Source: Leisingera sp. S132 (GTDB taxonomy: Bacteria > Pseudomonadota > Alphaproteobacteria > Rhodobacterales > Rhodobacteraceae). Taken from it: a stretch of 64,000 nt of DNA. The position numbers and the translations under genes were made by a program. The notes under the pieces were generated by a model. That model was not told where the DNA came from. It worked only from the letters and a program-made list of their open reading frames with translations, and did not search any database. Positions 53,395-60,915 of this stretch are shown one piece after another (the first letter of the stretch is position 1; each line of letters begins with the position of its first letter). The stretch is from assembly GCF_025144465.1 (NCBI RefSeq), contig NZ_CP083553.1:3036001-3100000 (forward strand). The letters run 5' to 3'.

Positions 53395-54723
53395 TCAGAA
53401 GCGCAGCGTTGCGTTCAGCAGCGCGGTGAACTGGTCGTTGCGGCCACCGCCAAACAGTGTGCCGCCGCCGTCATAGGTGTCGTAGCGAAGCTCTGGCCGG
53501 ATCCGCAGCGCGGGGGTTGCCTGCCACTCCAGCCCCGCCGTCACCGCATAAACATTGCCGCCGGTGGCGCCGTTCGCGGCCCACAGGATGTTGGCGGCGC
53601 TGTCGTCGCGGAACCATTCGGCACGCCCGTTCAGGTGCAGATTGTCCGCAAGCTGGTAACGGGCCTGGGCATTGAGGCCGTACCATTCGCTTTTTTGGGT
53701 AATCGCGCCGGGGGCCGGAATATCGCCGCCCTCCTGAAAGCCGTAGCTGGCCTCAAATGCGAGCGACAGATCAGGGTTCACCTGATGGCCAACCGTCAGG
53801 TAGGCCGCCGCCCGGTCGAGCCGTTCACCGGTGCTGCTGAGCGCGATATAGGCGGAACCGCCGCGGGACGGGCCGTAGGCATCGCCCTCGCCGTCTCCAT
53901 AGACCGCCTCGAAGTCGACCCAGGTTCGGAAATCCGCACTGCGCCAGCGCAGCGCGCCGATCAGCGTCGGGCGGCTGTCTTCCACCGTGCTCCAGCCGGT
54001 CACGGCGCCCAGCTCAAAGCCCCAGAGACCGGCTCCCTCCCGCGTGGGCAGACGAGAGCTGATCAGCACGCCGGTATGGGTCCCAGGCCCATGCTGCAGG
54101 CTGTAGGTATGGGTGGAAAACCAGTTGGGCGGGGTGAAAGGCAGGCCGATTTCCTTACCAGAGACTGGCGACAGGAAGTTCCCCGCCAAGACCGTAGTGC
54201 CGCCCAGCAACGGCAGATAGACCTCAGCATAGGCCTGCGGGAAGGCCAGCTTGTTGTCATCGTCCAGATCGGAGGTGAAGTCGTCAAACCCCGCAGTACG
54301 GAAGAAGTCGGAATCCCTCCCATAGGTCGCGGTGATATTGAAACCGAACTCCACCTGCTCGCCGCGCGGCCCCGGAAACGGGCCGACCCGGGCGATAACG
54401 CCTTGCGGGCGGCCGGCCAGCGGACCGGGGCAGCTGATGCCACGGCAGAACACCAATCCCAGCTGGTTGAGGTTCAGCCCCTCCTCGCCGGAGAAGAACG
54501 CGCCATTGCCGAGTGCTCCGTCCGCGCCAGTGCTGGACGCCGTGATGGCGGTTGCATCCACCCAGCCCAAGACACCAATACGGTGGTTCTTTTCCAGGCC
54601 GTCGCCCGCGATGCTGCGGAACAAGGACCCGTAGGCATCCAGTGGCGGCGCATCCTGAGCACGGGTAGCGGCAGGCAGCAGTGATCCGGCCAGCCAGGCG
54701 GCCAGCGTCAAACTCTTCTTCAT
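53395..54723 (-). CDS. Outer-membrane beta-barrel protein
   Basis: A 442-aa protein with a signal peptide (MKKSLTLAAWLAGSLLPAATRAQ, cleavage near residue 22), alternating amphipathic strands throughout and a C-terminal Phe (LLNATLRF), as in barrel insertion signals. It probably forms a channel for the operon's substrate. ATG at 54723 has AGGAGGGG upstream; the frame is open far beyond (to 55056) without support. Sixth gene of the ABC operon. Exact family not recognised. Confidence 0.75.
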   Translation of the reverse strand: MKKSLTLAAWLAGSLLPAATRAQDAPPLDAYGSLFRSIAGDGLEKNHRIGVLGWVDATAITASSTGADGALGNGAFFSGEEGLNLNQLGLVFCRGISCPGPLAGRPQGVIARVGPFPGPRGEQVEFGFNITATYGRDSDFFRTAGFDDFTSDLDDDNKLAFPQAYAEVYLPLLGGTTVLAGNFLSPVSGKEIGLPFTPPNWFSTHTYSLQHGPGTHTGVLISSRLPTREGAGLWGFELGAVTGWSTVEDSRPTLIGALRWRSADFRTWVDFEAVYGDGEGDAYGPSRGGSAYIALSSTGERLDRAAAYLTVGHQVNPDLSLAFEASYGFQEGGDIPAPGAITQKSEWYGLNAQARYQLADNLHLNGRAEWFRDDSAANILWAANGATGGNVYAVTAGLEWQATPALRIRPELRYDTYDGGGTLFGGGRNDQFTALLNATLRF

Positions 54724-54755
54724 TTTCCCCTCCTGAAGGTATGGTCTTGCAGGCC

Positions 54756-55682
54756 TCAGACGGCCCTTCTGATATTGGGGAGCAGGCGGTCCAGCAGGCC
54801 GCTCAGCCCCCGCGGCGCCAACAGCATCACCGCAACCGCGATGAGGCCGAGGGCAATCTGGCTCCAGCCGGGATAGGCGGCGAGCCCCTCCCGCAGAAGT
54901 ACGAACAGCAGCACGCCGAGCACCGGGCCGCGGATTGTGCCAAGCCCCCCGATCACGCAGATGAAGATCGCGTTCACCGTCCAGTTGATGTCGAAGGCGG
55001 CGATTGGTGAGACATAGAGCGTGCCAAGAAAACTGATGGCGCCGGCCATGCCGCACCCCGCCGCCGAAAGGACAAAGATGGTCCCTTTGATCCGCCGGGT
55101 TTTCACCCCCAGCGAGCGGGCGGCGGTTTCGTCATCGCGCATCGCATGGACATGCAGGCCATAGGGGCTTTGCTGCAGCAGCCACAGCCCCAGACACAGC
55201 CCCGCGGCCAGTGCCAGCGCAAACCAGTGCGCCGACGCGGGCAGCCAGCTGGTGTCGATCCGCCGCGCCGCATAAAGCGGCAGGCCGGACGAGCTTCCGA
55301 AGTAGTCCAGTCGGCCGACAACGATTTTTATGATCTCTGCCGCCACCCACATGCCGATGGCGAAATAGACCTCGCGCAGGCGGAACAGAACCGGGGTCAG
55401 GGCAAGCGCCAGCAGCGCCGCCCCGGCCCCGGACAACGGGACCATGATGTAGGGAGAGACAGGCAGGTCCCGTGTGACGGCAAACAAGAGGTACGCCCCG
55501 GTGGCGACAAAAGCGTGGTGGCCAAGCGACAGGAGGCCGCCATAACCCGCCAGCAAGTTCCAGCTTTGGGCGATGGCCAGCAGCACCAGCATTTCGGTCA
55601 GCAGCGCCAGCCCGCCTGCATTCAGCGCAAAAGGCGCGGCAGCAAGTGCAGTGAGCAAAAGGGCGAGAAATGAGCGGGTCAT
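54756..55682 (-). CDS. livM: Branched-chain amino acid-type ABC permease (LivM-like)
   Basis: A 308-aa permease with eight to ten helices. It contains the LivM EAA-like signature GRVRDDETAARSLGV-type region (MHAMRDDETAARSLGVKT, about 185-202) and FVATGAYLLFA near residue 57. Its start overlaps the LivH stop (ATGA). Fifth gene of the operon. HAAT permeases pair with LivH in the inner membrane. Confidence 0.9.
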   Translation of the reverse strand: MTRSFLALLLTALAAAPFALNAGGLALLTEMLVLLAIAQSWNLLAGYGGLLSLGHHAFVATGAYLLFAVTRDLPVSPYIMVPLSGAGAALLALALTPVLFRLREVYFAIGMWVAAEIIKIVVGRLDYFGSSSGLPLYAARRIDTSWLPASAHWFALALAAGLCLGLWLLQQSPYGLHVHAMRDDETAARSLGVKTRRIKGTIFVLSAAGCGMAGAISFLGTLYVSPIAAFDINWTVNAIFICVIGGLGTIRGPVLGVLLFVLLREGLAAYPGWSQIALGLIAVAVMLLAPRGLSGLLDRLLPNIRRAV

Positions 55683-56548
55683 CGTGTCACCACCTTTCCG
55701 GCAAGCCCCTGCGGGCGGATGAGAAGGAAGACCAGCAGAAGCAGGTGCCCGTAGAGCAGCCCCGACGCCGGATCAAAGTAGAAGCCCGCCACATGCACCA
55801 GCGCCAGGGCGATGCCGCCAAGATAGCTGGCCCAGATTGAGCCAAGGCCGCCGATCACGATCACCTCAAAGGCGATGAGCAGCCGCTCCGCACCGGAAAA
55901 CGGCGTGATCGAACTGCGTGAGGCCAGCAGCATTCCCGCCAGTGCCGCACAGGCTGCGGAGACTGCCATGGCAATGGCAAAGATGCGCCGGCGGCGGATT
56001 GCAAACAGCGCCACGGTTTCCGCATCATCAGAGGTTGCGCGCACGGCACGGCCCAGCCGGGTTTTGCTCAGGATCAGATGCAGCCCGCCGAACAGCGACA
56101 GCGACAGCAGAAAGATGCCCAGCGGCAGCCAGCCGATTGTCTGGCCTGCAATGGTGAGATTGGCGGTTTTGACCGCGCCCAGGTCGATGCTGCGGCTGTT
56201 GGCGCCATAAAGGCCGACCATGGCATTCTGCATCACTACCGACAGGCCGAATGTGACCAGAAGGGCAGGCATTGGATCGGGGCTCAGCACCCGGTTCAGC
56301 AGCTGGGTCTGCAGCAGCCAGCCAAAGGCGAAGGCGCCCGCGCAGACCAGCGGCATCAGCAAGAGCGGGCTGACGGGCCAGGCCGCGCTGAGGGTAAACA
56401 GCACCAGCGCGCCGGCAATGGCCAGCTCGCCATGGGCGATATTGGCAATCCGCATGACACCGAAGATCAGCGACAGTCCCAGCCCGAACAGCGCATAGAG
56501 CCCGCCCAGGAACAGCCCGTTCATCAGGATTTCTATGGCTGTGCTCAT
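55679..56548 (-). CDS. livH: Branched-chain amino acid-type ABC permease (LivH-like)
   Basis: A 289-aa permease of the LivH type: GLFLGGLYALFGLGLSLIFGVMRIANIAHGELAIAGA at the start (about 12-48) and an EAA-like LGRAVRATSDDAETVALFAI loop (about 184-203). The overlaps at both ends (ATGA with LivM and with LivF) show a single translationally coupled unit. Confidence 0.92.
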   Translation of the reverse strand: MSTAIEILMNGLFLGGLYALFGLGLSLIFGVMRIANIAHGELAIAGALVLFTLSAAWPVSPLLLMPLVCAGAFAFGWLLQTQLLNRVLSPDPMPALLVTFGLSVVMQNAMVGLYGANSRSIDLGAVKTANLTIAGQTIGWLPLGIFLLSLSLFGGLHLILSKTRLGRAVRATSDDAETVALFAIRRRRIFAIAMAVSAACAALAGMLLASRSSITPFSGAERLLIAFEVIVIGGLGSIWASYLGGIALALVHVAGFYFDPASGLLYGHLLLLVFLLIRPQGLAGKVVTR

Positions 56549-57249
56549 TGGTTCTCTCCGAAATAGGCCTGACTCACCCGCTCGAAACAGGCACCGTCCG
56601 AAGCGCCTGCCAGCGACACTTGCCCGCCGAGCATGCAGTAGAAACGGTCAGAGGCTGCCAGCGCCCTGCGGATGTCCTGTTCGACCAGCACAATGGTGGT
56701 GCCGCGCGCCTTGAGGCCGGCCAAAGCCTCATACACCCGATCAACAATCACTGGCGCCAGCCCGAGGGAGGCCTCATCCACCAGCAAAAGCTCCGGGTTG
56801 GTCATCAGCGCGCGGCCGATGGCCACCATTTGCTGCTGGCCGCCCGACAGCAGACCTGCAGGCCGCTGCGCCATCGGCGCGATTTCGTCGAACAGCTCCA
56901 GCACCCGCGGCAGGGTCCAGTAGCCGCGCCGTCCGACATCGCCGCCGATCATCAGGTTTTCCGCCACGGTCAGGCTGGGGAACAGCCGCCGCCCCTCCGG
57001 AACCATGGCAATGCCGCGCTGCGCCAGCGCGCCGGGATCCAGCGCCAGAATGTCCTGCCCGGCAAAGGTCAGCTGTCCGGCCTCGCGTGTGCCCAGCCCG
57101 GCAATCGCGCGCAGCAGCGTGGTCTTTCCCGCGCCATTGGCCCCGATCAGCGCGACGGTCTCCCCCTCGTCCACATGGGCATCAATCCCGAACAGGGCCT
57201 GGAAATCGCCATAGCGCGCGGTCAGGTTCTGCATCTGCAACAGGGTCAT
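56545..57249 (-). CDS. livF: ABC transporter ATP-binding protein (LivF-like)
   Basis: A 234-aa ATPase: Walker A GANGAGKTTLL (about 36-46), signature LLSGGQQQMVAIGRAL and Walker B ELLLVDEASLGLAP. The shorter LivF type, lacking the LivG-specific insertion. It overlaps LivG and LivH by four bases on each side. Confidence 0.93.
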   Translation of the reverse strand: MTLLQMQNLTARYGDFQALFGIDAHVDEGETVALIGANGAGKTTLLRAIAGLGTREAGQLTFAGQDILALDPGALAQRGIAMVPEGRRLFPSLTVAENLMIGGDVGRRGYWTLPRVLELFDEIAPMAQRPAGLLSGGQQQMVAIGRALMTNPELLLVDEASLGLAPVIVDRVYEALAGLKARGTTIVLVEQDIRRALAASDRFYCMLGGQVSLAGASDGACFERVSQAYFGENQ

Positions 57250-57959
57250 GCCGCCGCCCCCAGATAAAGCGCGCGCACCTGCGGGTCGGCGGCAACCACC
57301 TCCGGGCGGTCCTCGATCAGCTTGCGACCCAGCGCAAGCATCATAATCCGGTCAGAGGCCTCCTGCAGCGCATGGGCGATATGTTCGATCCACAGCACCG
57401 CCAGCCCCGCCTCCTTCAGGCGTTTGACCAGCACAACCATCTCGGCGGTTTCCTGATCGGTCAGCCCGCCGGACACCTCATCCAGCAGGATCACCTTTGG
57501 ATCAGAGGCCAGCGCCTTGGCCAGTTCGAGCCGTTTGCGGTCCAACAACCGCAGCGCGGTACCGAAGTTGTTGCGGCGCGGTCCAAGGCCGGTGATCTCC
57601 AGGATCTCCTCCACCCTTGCCCGTGCGGCCTTGGGCGCGATGCCGTGGCTGGCGTGCTGGGCCAGATACAGGGTGTCGCTGACGCTCAGCGAGGCAAAGG
57701 CGCGCGGCACCTGAAATGCGCGTGCCAGCCCGGCGCGCACCCGCCCGGCGGTGTCGAACCCGGTGACATCGCACCCGGCCACATGGACAGACCCGCCATC
57801 GGCGCGTGTGACGTCGGTCAGGAGGTCAAAGAACGTGCTCTTGCCCGCGCCATTGGCCCCCATTATCCCGAGGCAATTGCCCGGTGCGACGGTGACCGAG
57901 ACATCCTCGATCACCCGCAGGCCGCCAAACGCCTTGCTGAGATTGCGTGCTTCCAGCAT
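57246..57959 (-). CDS. livG: ABC transporter ATP-binding protein (LivG-like)
   Basis: A 237-aa ATPase: Walker A GANGAGKSTFF (about 34-44), Walker B KVILLDEVSGGLTDQE. The signature region reads ALRLLDRKRLELAKAL instead of the usual LSxGQ: LLDRKRLE retains the LivG form (Leu-x-x-x-x-x-R-x-E) but the Ser is absent, which is worth noting. It follows the binding-protein gene with a 3-bp gap. Confidence 0.9.
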   Translation of the reverse strand: MLEARNLSKAFGGLRVIEDVSVTVAPGNCLGIMGANGAGKSTFFDLLTDVTRADGGSVHVAGCDVTGFDTAGRVRAGLARAFQVPRAFASLSVSDTLYLAQHASHGIAPKAARARVEEILEITGLGPRRNNFGTALRLLDRKRLELAKALASDPKVILLDEVSGGLTDQETAEMVVLVKRLKEAGLAVLWIEHIAHALQEASDRIMMLALGRKLIEDRPEVVAADPQVRALYLGAAA

Positions 57960-57962
57960 GGC

Positions 57963-59243
57963 TCAGACCTTGGGCAACGCGATGGTTTCACTTTCGACGC
58001 GAATGTCGGGTGCGAGGGCGTTTTCGGTAATCACCAGTTCAAACGCGTGCTTGCCGGAGGACTTGCGCCACTGGCCGCCCGCCAGCTGGGTCTTCGCCAC
58101 GTTTTTGACAGGGCTGGAGGCAAAATCCACCGGCCCCACAACCGTGTCCAGTTTTGTGGCAGCAAAGACGTCGCGGACTGCGGCGCGGTCCTTGGGGGCG
58201 CCGGACTGCACCAGCGCATTCAGGCCCACCTCGAACAGCGCATGGCTGTAGCCCAGCGTCTGCACCCATTGCGCGTTGCTGCCCGCCTCCCAGGCATCTG
58301 CCAGCTCACGGGCACTTTGCCCGGTGAAGGATGAGGCGAAGGGCACATTCGGGGTCCACCAGACCTCAGTTGTCATGCCATCGCCGCGTGCGCCCATCGC
58401 TTCAATCGCCTGCGGGAACAGAAAGGCCGCCGCAAAGGTGCAGGCCTTTGGGGTGTAACCAGCCTGCCCCGCCTGGTTCCAGAAGGTGATCCAATGCGGC
58501 GGGAAGCCGAAGCCGGTCACAATATCGGCGCTGGCGTCGCGGAAGCGGCTGACCTGAGCGGAATAGTCATCCGAGTCGATCTTGAACATGCCGCCCTCAG
58601 TGCGCGAGTAACCGCCCCGCTCGATGAAGCCAGGCAACCCCATCGCCGGATCGGCAAAGGCCTGTCCGACTGGGTTGTCGAGATAGAAATCGCCAACGCT
58701 CTTGTTGGTGTCGATCTGATCCCAAAGCCGCACAAAGGTGCTCATGGCGTCATCTGCGCCCCAAAAGAAATGGAAGGTCCAAGGAAAGCCCTGTTCAGGG
58801 TTGGAGCCGCGCGGGAACATCCAGGCCTGCCAGGGCTGCATCGTGCTCATCGTCGGGATGCCATGAATATCGGCGATTTCGCCCAAAGCCACCGCTGCAT
58901 CGCCGTCGTTGATCAGCAGCATATCGACCTGATCGCGCAGGATCAGCTCATTGCCAGCGGAGATTGAGCGGTTCATGTTGGACTGGTTGTCCTTCACGAT
59001 GATCTCCACCTCATGGGAGCTGCCACCTGAGTTCAGCCCGCCCTCCAGCTGCTTGCGGATGCTGTCGACCATCCACTGGTCCGATGTCCCGAACGAGGCG
59101 CGCGGCCCGCTCAGCGGCGAGATGAAGCCGATCCGCACCTTCTTGGAAGCAGCGGTTGCAATGGATGGCATCGCCAGTGCGCCGGTTGCGGCGGCCGTTC
59201 CGGCCAGGAAACTGCGGCGGCTGAAAGATGTGAGTTTGGTCAT
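57963..59243 (-). CDS. ABC transporter substrate-binding protein, Tat-exported
   Basis: A 426-aa HAAT (type I periplasmic binding fold) protein. A twin-arginine signal, SRRSFLAGTAAATGALAMP (about 8-26), ends at an AxA site (ATAAS). Then KKVRIGFISPLSGPRASFG is the classic Leu/Ile/Val-binding start. First gene of the operon, so it sets the substrate; ligand unknown. AGGGAGGA precedes ATG. An 18-bp palindrome lies 51 bp upstream of the start. Confidence 0.92.
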   Translation of the reverse strand: MTKLTSFSRRSFLAGTAAATGALAMPSIATAASKKVRIGFISPLSGPRASFGTSDQWMVDSIRKQLEGGLNSGGSSHEVEIIVKDNQSNMNRSISAGNELILRDQVDMLLINDGDAAVALGEIADIHGIPTMSTMQPWQAWMFPRGSNPEQGFPWTFHFFWGADDAMSTFVRLWDQIDTNKSVGDFYLDNPVGQAFADPAMGLPGFIERGGYSRTEGGMFKIDSDDYSAQVSRFRDASADIVTGFGFPPHWITFWNQAGQAGYTPKACTFAAAFLFPQAIEAMGARGDGMTTEVWWTPNVPFASSFTGQSARELADAWEAGSNAQWVQTLGYSHALFEVGLNALVQSGAPKDRAAVRDVFAATKLDTVVGPVDFASSPVKNVAKTQLAGGQWRKSSGKHAFELVITENALAPDIRVESETIALPKV

Positions 59244-59293
59244 GGTGATCCTCCCTGTTTCCTAAACGGTATGGAAGGGCGGACGGGCCAGAC

Positions 59294-59311
59294 ATAGTGC
59301 AGATGCACTAT
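59294..59311. promoter_or_regulatory. Palindromic operator, copy 1 (ABC operon)
   Basis: ATAGTGCA-GA-TGCACTAT with perfect eight-bp arms, 51 bp upstream of the binding-protein ATG. It matches the copy at 60408-60425 except for one central base. LuxR-family regulators bind 18-20-bp dyads of this size. Confidence 0.75.
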
Positions 59312-59424
59312 CCGGCTGCGGGCTTTTGTTCGACCCTGCAGCGCTTGCGGATACAGAAAGAAGCTGCAGAAAATCAGCAGCCTAGTCCCGGATTCAACTC
59401 AATTGCAAAAGGCCGGGCGCAGCT

Positions 59425-60372
59425 CTAGCGCGGCAGGCCGCCCGCCAAGCGGAGCAGTTCGACTTTGTTGTGAACGCCAGTTTTCCGGTAAACGGAGGCC
59501 GCCTGATTCCGCACGGTATTGATTGAAACGCCAGATTCTTCGGCAATCGCCCGCATGGTCGCCCCGGCAATCAGCAGCTCCGCCACCCGGCGTTCCTTCG
59601 GGGACAGCCGGTTCAGCGGGCTGACGGGCTGGGCCGAAACCAGCCACAGATCGTCCAAATAGCGAACGCGGCTGAAAGTGGTCCCGGAAGGTGCGGTAAC
59701 CACCGCTTGCCCAGCGAATTCCCGCATCATGGCGGTCGGCTTCTGCCCTGGCTCCAGTCCGTCTTTCACCGCGCCATTGAAACCGGAAGAGCACAGGAAT
59801 AGCTCGCCCTCGTGATCAAGCAGCCCCCATTCGTTACAGGGATCCACACGCAAACCCAAATCCAGCTGCAGGCACATCGACAGCGCCTGTTCCAGATGCC
59901 GCAGGATAGCCAGGAAATCCGTTGTCTCCGTATCGGTAAAGGCCGGGTTCTGGCCATGCCGGTAGAGTGACATGAAGAAATTGAATGGCCCCTCGCGCAC
60001 CTTGCAATGGCCGTTCAGCATCTGGGTCAGGTCGAATTCCGCTGCAAATACTTTAAATCCGGGATCTGTCACAGCATCCTCGACAGACAATGACCGGGCA
60101 TACCGTTTCAGGGAGCGGCCTGTGCGCACGAAAGGGTCATTTACCAGATGCGCCTTGACCTTGGGCTCGAACCCGTCTGGCAGGCCGCTGACCATCGTAT
60201 GCACCATCGCGATCTTGCCGCCGCGGAACACTGACCAGCCCCACCAGGCGGAATCGAACACCGTAATCCCGCGCATCAGCCCGATCATGTACTGCTGGAA
60301 ATGCAGCGGCGTATGGGTGTTGGCCTTGTCCATCAGGCTCAGCACAAATTCACTCAGATCATAGCGGTTCAT
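59425..60372 (-). CDS. LuxR-family (solo) transcriptional regulator
   Basis: A 315-aa regulator. The N-terminal 220 residues form a sensor with a GAF/PAS-like composition (HFQQYMIGLMRGITVFDSAWW, LFLCSSGFNGAVKDG) that I cannot assign to the homoserine-lactone domain. The C-terminal LuxR HTH (about 245-310) contains LSPKERRVAELLIAGATMRAIAEESGVSINTVRNQAASVYRKTGVHNKVEL. No luxI is nearby. It sits between the ABC operon and the divergent NTF2-like/ALDH operon, 36 bp from operator copy 2, suggesting autoregulation. Confidence 0.88.
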   Translation of the reverse strand: MNRYDLSEFVLSLMDKANTHTPLHFQQYMIGLMRGITVFDSAWWGWSVFRGGKIAMVHTMVSGLPDGFEPKVKAHLVNDPFVRTGRSLKRYARSLSVEDAVTDPGFKVFAAEFDLTQMLNGHCKVREGPFNFFMSLYRHGQNPAFTDTETTDFLAILRHLEQALSMCLQLDLGLRVDPCNEWGLLDHEGELFLCSSGFNGAVKDGLEPGQKPTAMMREFAGQAVVTAPSGTTFSRVRYLDDLWLVSAQPVSPLNRLSPKERRVAELLIAGATMRAIAEESGVSINTVRNQAASVYRKTGVHNKVELLRLAGGLPR

Positions 60373-60407
60373 GAGGTCAGGTTATCCCGTGCCAAGCTGC
60401 CACCCGC

Positions 60408-60425
60408 ATAGTGCATATGCACTAT
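60408..60425. promoter_or_regulatory. Palindromic operator, copy 2 (luxR / NTF2-like-ALDH divergent region)
   Basis: ATAGTGCATATGCACTAT is a perfect 18-bp palindrome. It lies 36 bp upstream of the LuxR-type start and 87 bp upstream of the NTF2-like start, so one site can control both directions. Confidence 0.8.
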
Positions 60426-60511
60426 ACAGTCGCTTCCTTTCCCTGACTAGCGTTGCTGTCAGCGCCCCGGAAAAGTCTGGGACAGGCGCAAACGCAAGGG
60501 AGGATTGCACC

Positions 60512-60892
60512 ATGACTGCTACGCTGAAAGACGTGATCGCCACCAAGTCCCGCCAGTTCGAGGCGAATTTCGCCGCCGGCGATGTCGCCGCGCTGGTGGA
60601 GGACTACTATACCCCCGACCCGGTGGTGATCGGCCAAGGAATTGGAACCTTTTCCGGCCGGGATGGTGCCTCGGCCTATTTCCTTGGCGCCGTGCAGGAC
60701 ATGAAAACGGCGCAGTTATCCACCACATCGGTGCAGCATGAGGGCAGCAGCGCCATTGAAACCGGCCGGGTGGTGCTGACACCGCGTGCTGAGGGCGCAG
60801 GTGATATCCATCTGGCCTATGTGGTGGTCTGGCAGAACGGCGAGGACGGCTGGAAGGTCCACATGGACTATTTCATGCCCGCCGCCGCCTGA
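60512..60892 (+). CDS. NTF2-like/SnoaL-type small protein
   Basis: A 126-aa cone-shaped NTF2-fold protein: KSRQFEANFAAGDVAALVEDYYTPDPVVIGQGIG, and WKVHMDYFMP at the end (DUF4440/YybH-like). Such proteins are isomerases, hydrolases or ligand binders, and the catalytic role cannot be told. AGGGAGGA lies 8-14 bases before ATG. It is 23 bp upstream of the aldehyde dehydrogenase, with which it is co-transcribed. Confidence 0.85.
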   Translation: MTATLKDVIATKSRQFEANFAAGDVAALVEDYYTPDPVVIGQGIGTFSGRDGASAYFLGAVQDMKTAQLSTTSVQHEGSSAIETGRVVLTPRAEGAGDIHLAYVVVWQNGEDGWKVHMDYFMPAAA

Positions 60893-60915
60893 CCCGCTGG
60901 CAAGGAGAACACCCC

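Noticed and set aside
53368-54684. A 438-codon plus-strand frame opposite the outer-membrane gene
   Set aside because: No recognisable domain, and the opposite strand has a signal peptide, a ribosome site and barrel pattern.
57087-58334. A 415-codon plus-strand frame opposite livG and the binding protein
   Set aside because: Overlaps two well-supported genes and has shadow-like composition.
59425-60372. LuxR-type protein as a quorum-sensing receptor
   Set aside because: No luxI-type gene in the window, and the sensor does not show the usual homoserine-lactone-binding Trp/Tyr/Asp pattern to my reading; treated as a solo regulator of the neighbouring operons.
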